Source: Paenibacillus_AB hodogayensis (GTDB taxonomy: Bacteria > Bacillota > Bacilli > Paenibacillales > NBRC-103111). Taken from it: a stretch of DNA of 64,000 bases. Made by a program: the position numbers and the translations under genes. The stretch lies in contig NZ_BAAAYO010000010.1 of assembly GCF_039536325.1 (NCBI RefSeq), positions 124,001 through 188,000 of the forward strand, given 5' to 3'. The notes under the pieces were generated by a model. The model made no database searches, had not been told where the DNA came from, and saw nothing but the letters and a program-made list of their open reading frames with translations. Below are positions 63,867 to 64,000 of the stretch, one piece after another; position 1 is the stretch's first letter, and the number at the start of each line of letters is the position of its first letter.

Positions 63867-63977
63867 GTTGGTTCCTCTCCTAATTGTGTGCAGCAACTTT
63901 TTCATAGATTCGATCATAATTGCGCTGTCTTTTGCTGCACAAGCTATATTGCTGTTTCCGAAGGGAGGTGAGCGGTC

Positions 63978-64000
63978 GTGAAAAAGCAGGCATCCTTTAT
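63978..64000 (+). CDS. Start of a gene that leaves the window
   Basis: GGAGGTGA stands nine bases before a GTG that opens VKKQASF and runs off the end. In lambda-like head modules the next gene would be a capsid or decoration protein, but seven codons cannot show this. Confidence 0.35.

Noticed and set aside
1..64000. CRISPR arrays, rRNA, tRNA, intact insertion sequences, complete defence systems
   Set aside because: No regularly spaced direct repeats, no RNA-gene sequences, and no transposase frames were seen on either strand.

Overview
The window looks like chromosomal DNA of a spore-forming, moderately high-GC Bacillota species of the Paenibacillaceae (Paenibacillus or Cohnella type). The evidence is a gerB-gerA-gerC germinant-receptor operon, a sigK gene, S-layer-homology (SLH) surface proteins, three sugar-type ABC importers of the LplB/YtcP kind with membrane AraC or YesM/YesN regulators, strong AGGAGG ribosome sites and frequent TTG/GTG starts. 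No rRNA, tRNA, CRISPR array or intact insertion sequence was seen.

Layout. 0-12.6 kb: a SARP-type response regulator, a 2179-residue SLH surface protein and a very large hybrid histidine kinase, which together look like a surface-sensing locus. 12.7-17.9 kb: a translationally coupled gerBAC operon, all three genes starting at TTG, and a solitary trpB. 17.9-28.1 kb: a glycan-utilisation locus (secreted beta-helix protein, two permeases, binding lipoprotein) divergent from a membrane-bound AraC regulator with a perfect cre (CcpA) match in front of it. 28.3-38.3 kb: a visibly AT-richer block with a BlaI/M56 pair under palindromic operators, a holin-like protein and a YesM/YesN plus ABC transporter operon. 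It lies between a 93-nt sigK fragment and the intact sigK gene, in direct orientation, which suggests an acquired island. 39-48.2 kb: an SGNH hydrolase and a third YesM/YesN-ABC module. This stretch is decaying: an ABC ATPase and a HAD phosphatase carry frameshifts, and the binding protein is cut by an in-frame amber codon. 48.4-59.7 kb: small housekeeping and stress genes (MazE-like, HxlR/DoxX, FusB-type EF-G-binding protein with a possible leader region, FetAB-like transporter, an SLH protein with five 82-residue repeats, TetR plus hydrolase, VOC protein, lipoprotein). 59.7-64 kb: a badly scrambled prophage remnant. Terminase and lambda-type portal genes lie in pieces on both strands, an AT-rich metalloprotease cassette sits among them, and a truncated ClpP-like head protease follows.

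Genes probably working together: each YesM-type kinase or AraC protein senses an oligosaccharide and controls the adjacent binding protein and permeases. No ATPase of the MsmX type is encoded nearby, so the importers presumably share one encoded elsewhere. GerB, GerA and GerC form one receptor in the spore inner membrane. SigK is the late mother-cell sigma factor. The window shows no complete biosynthetic or defence system. Its most unusual features are the sigK-bounded low-GC block and the rearranged phage genes.
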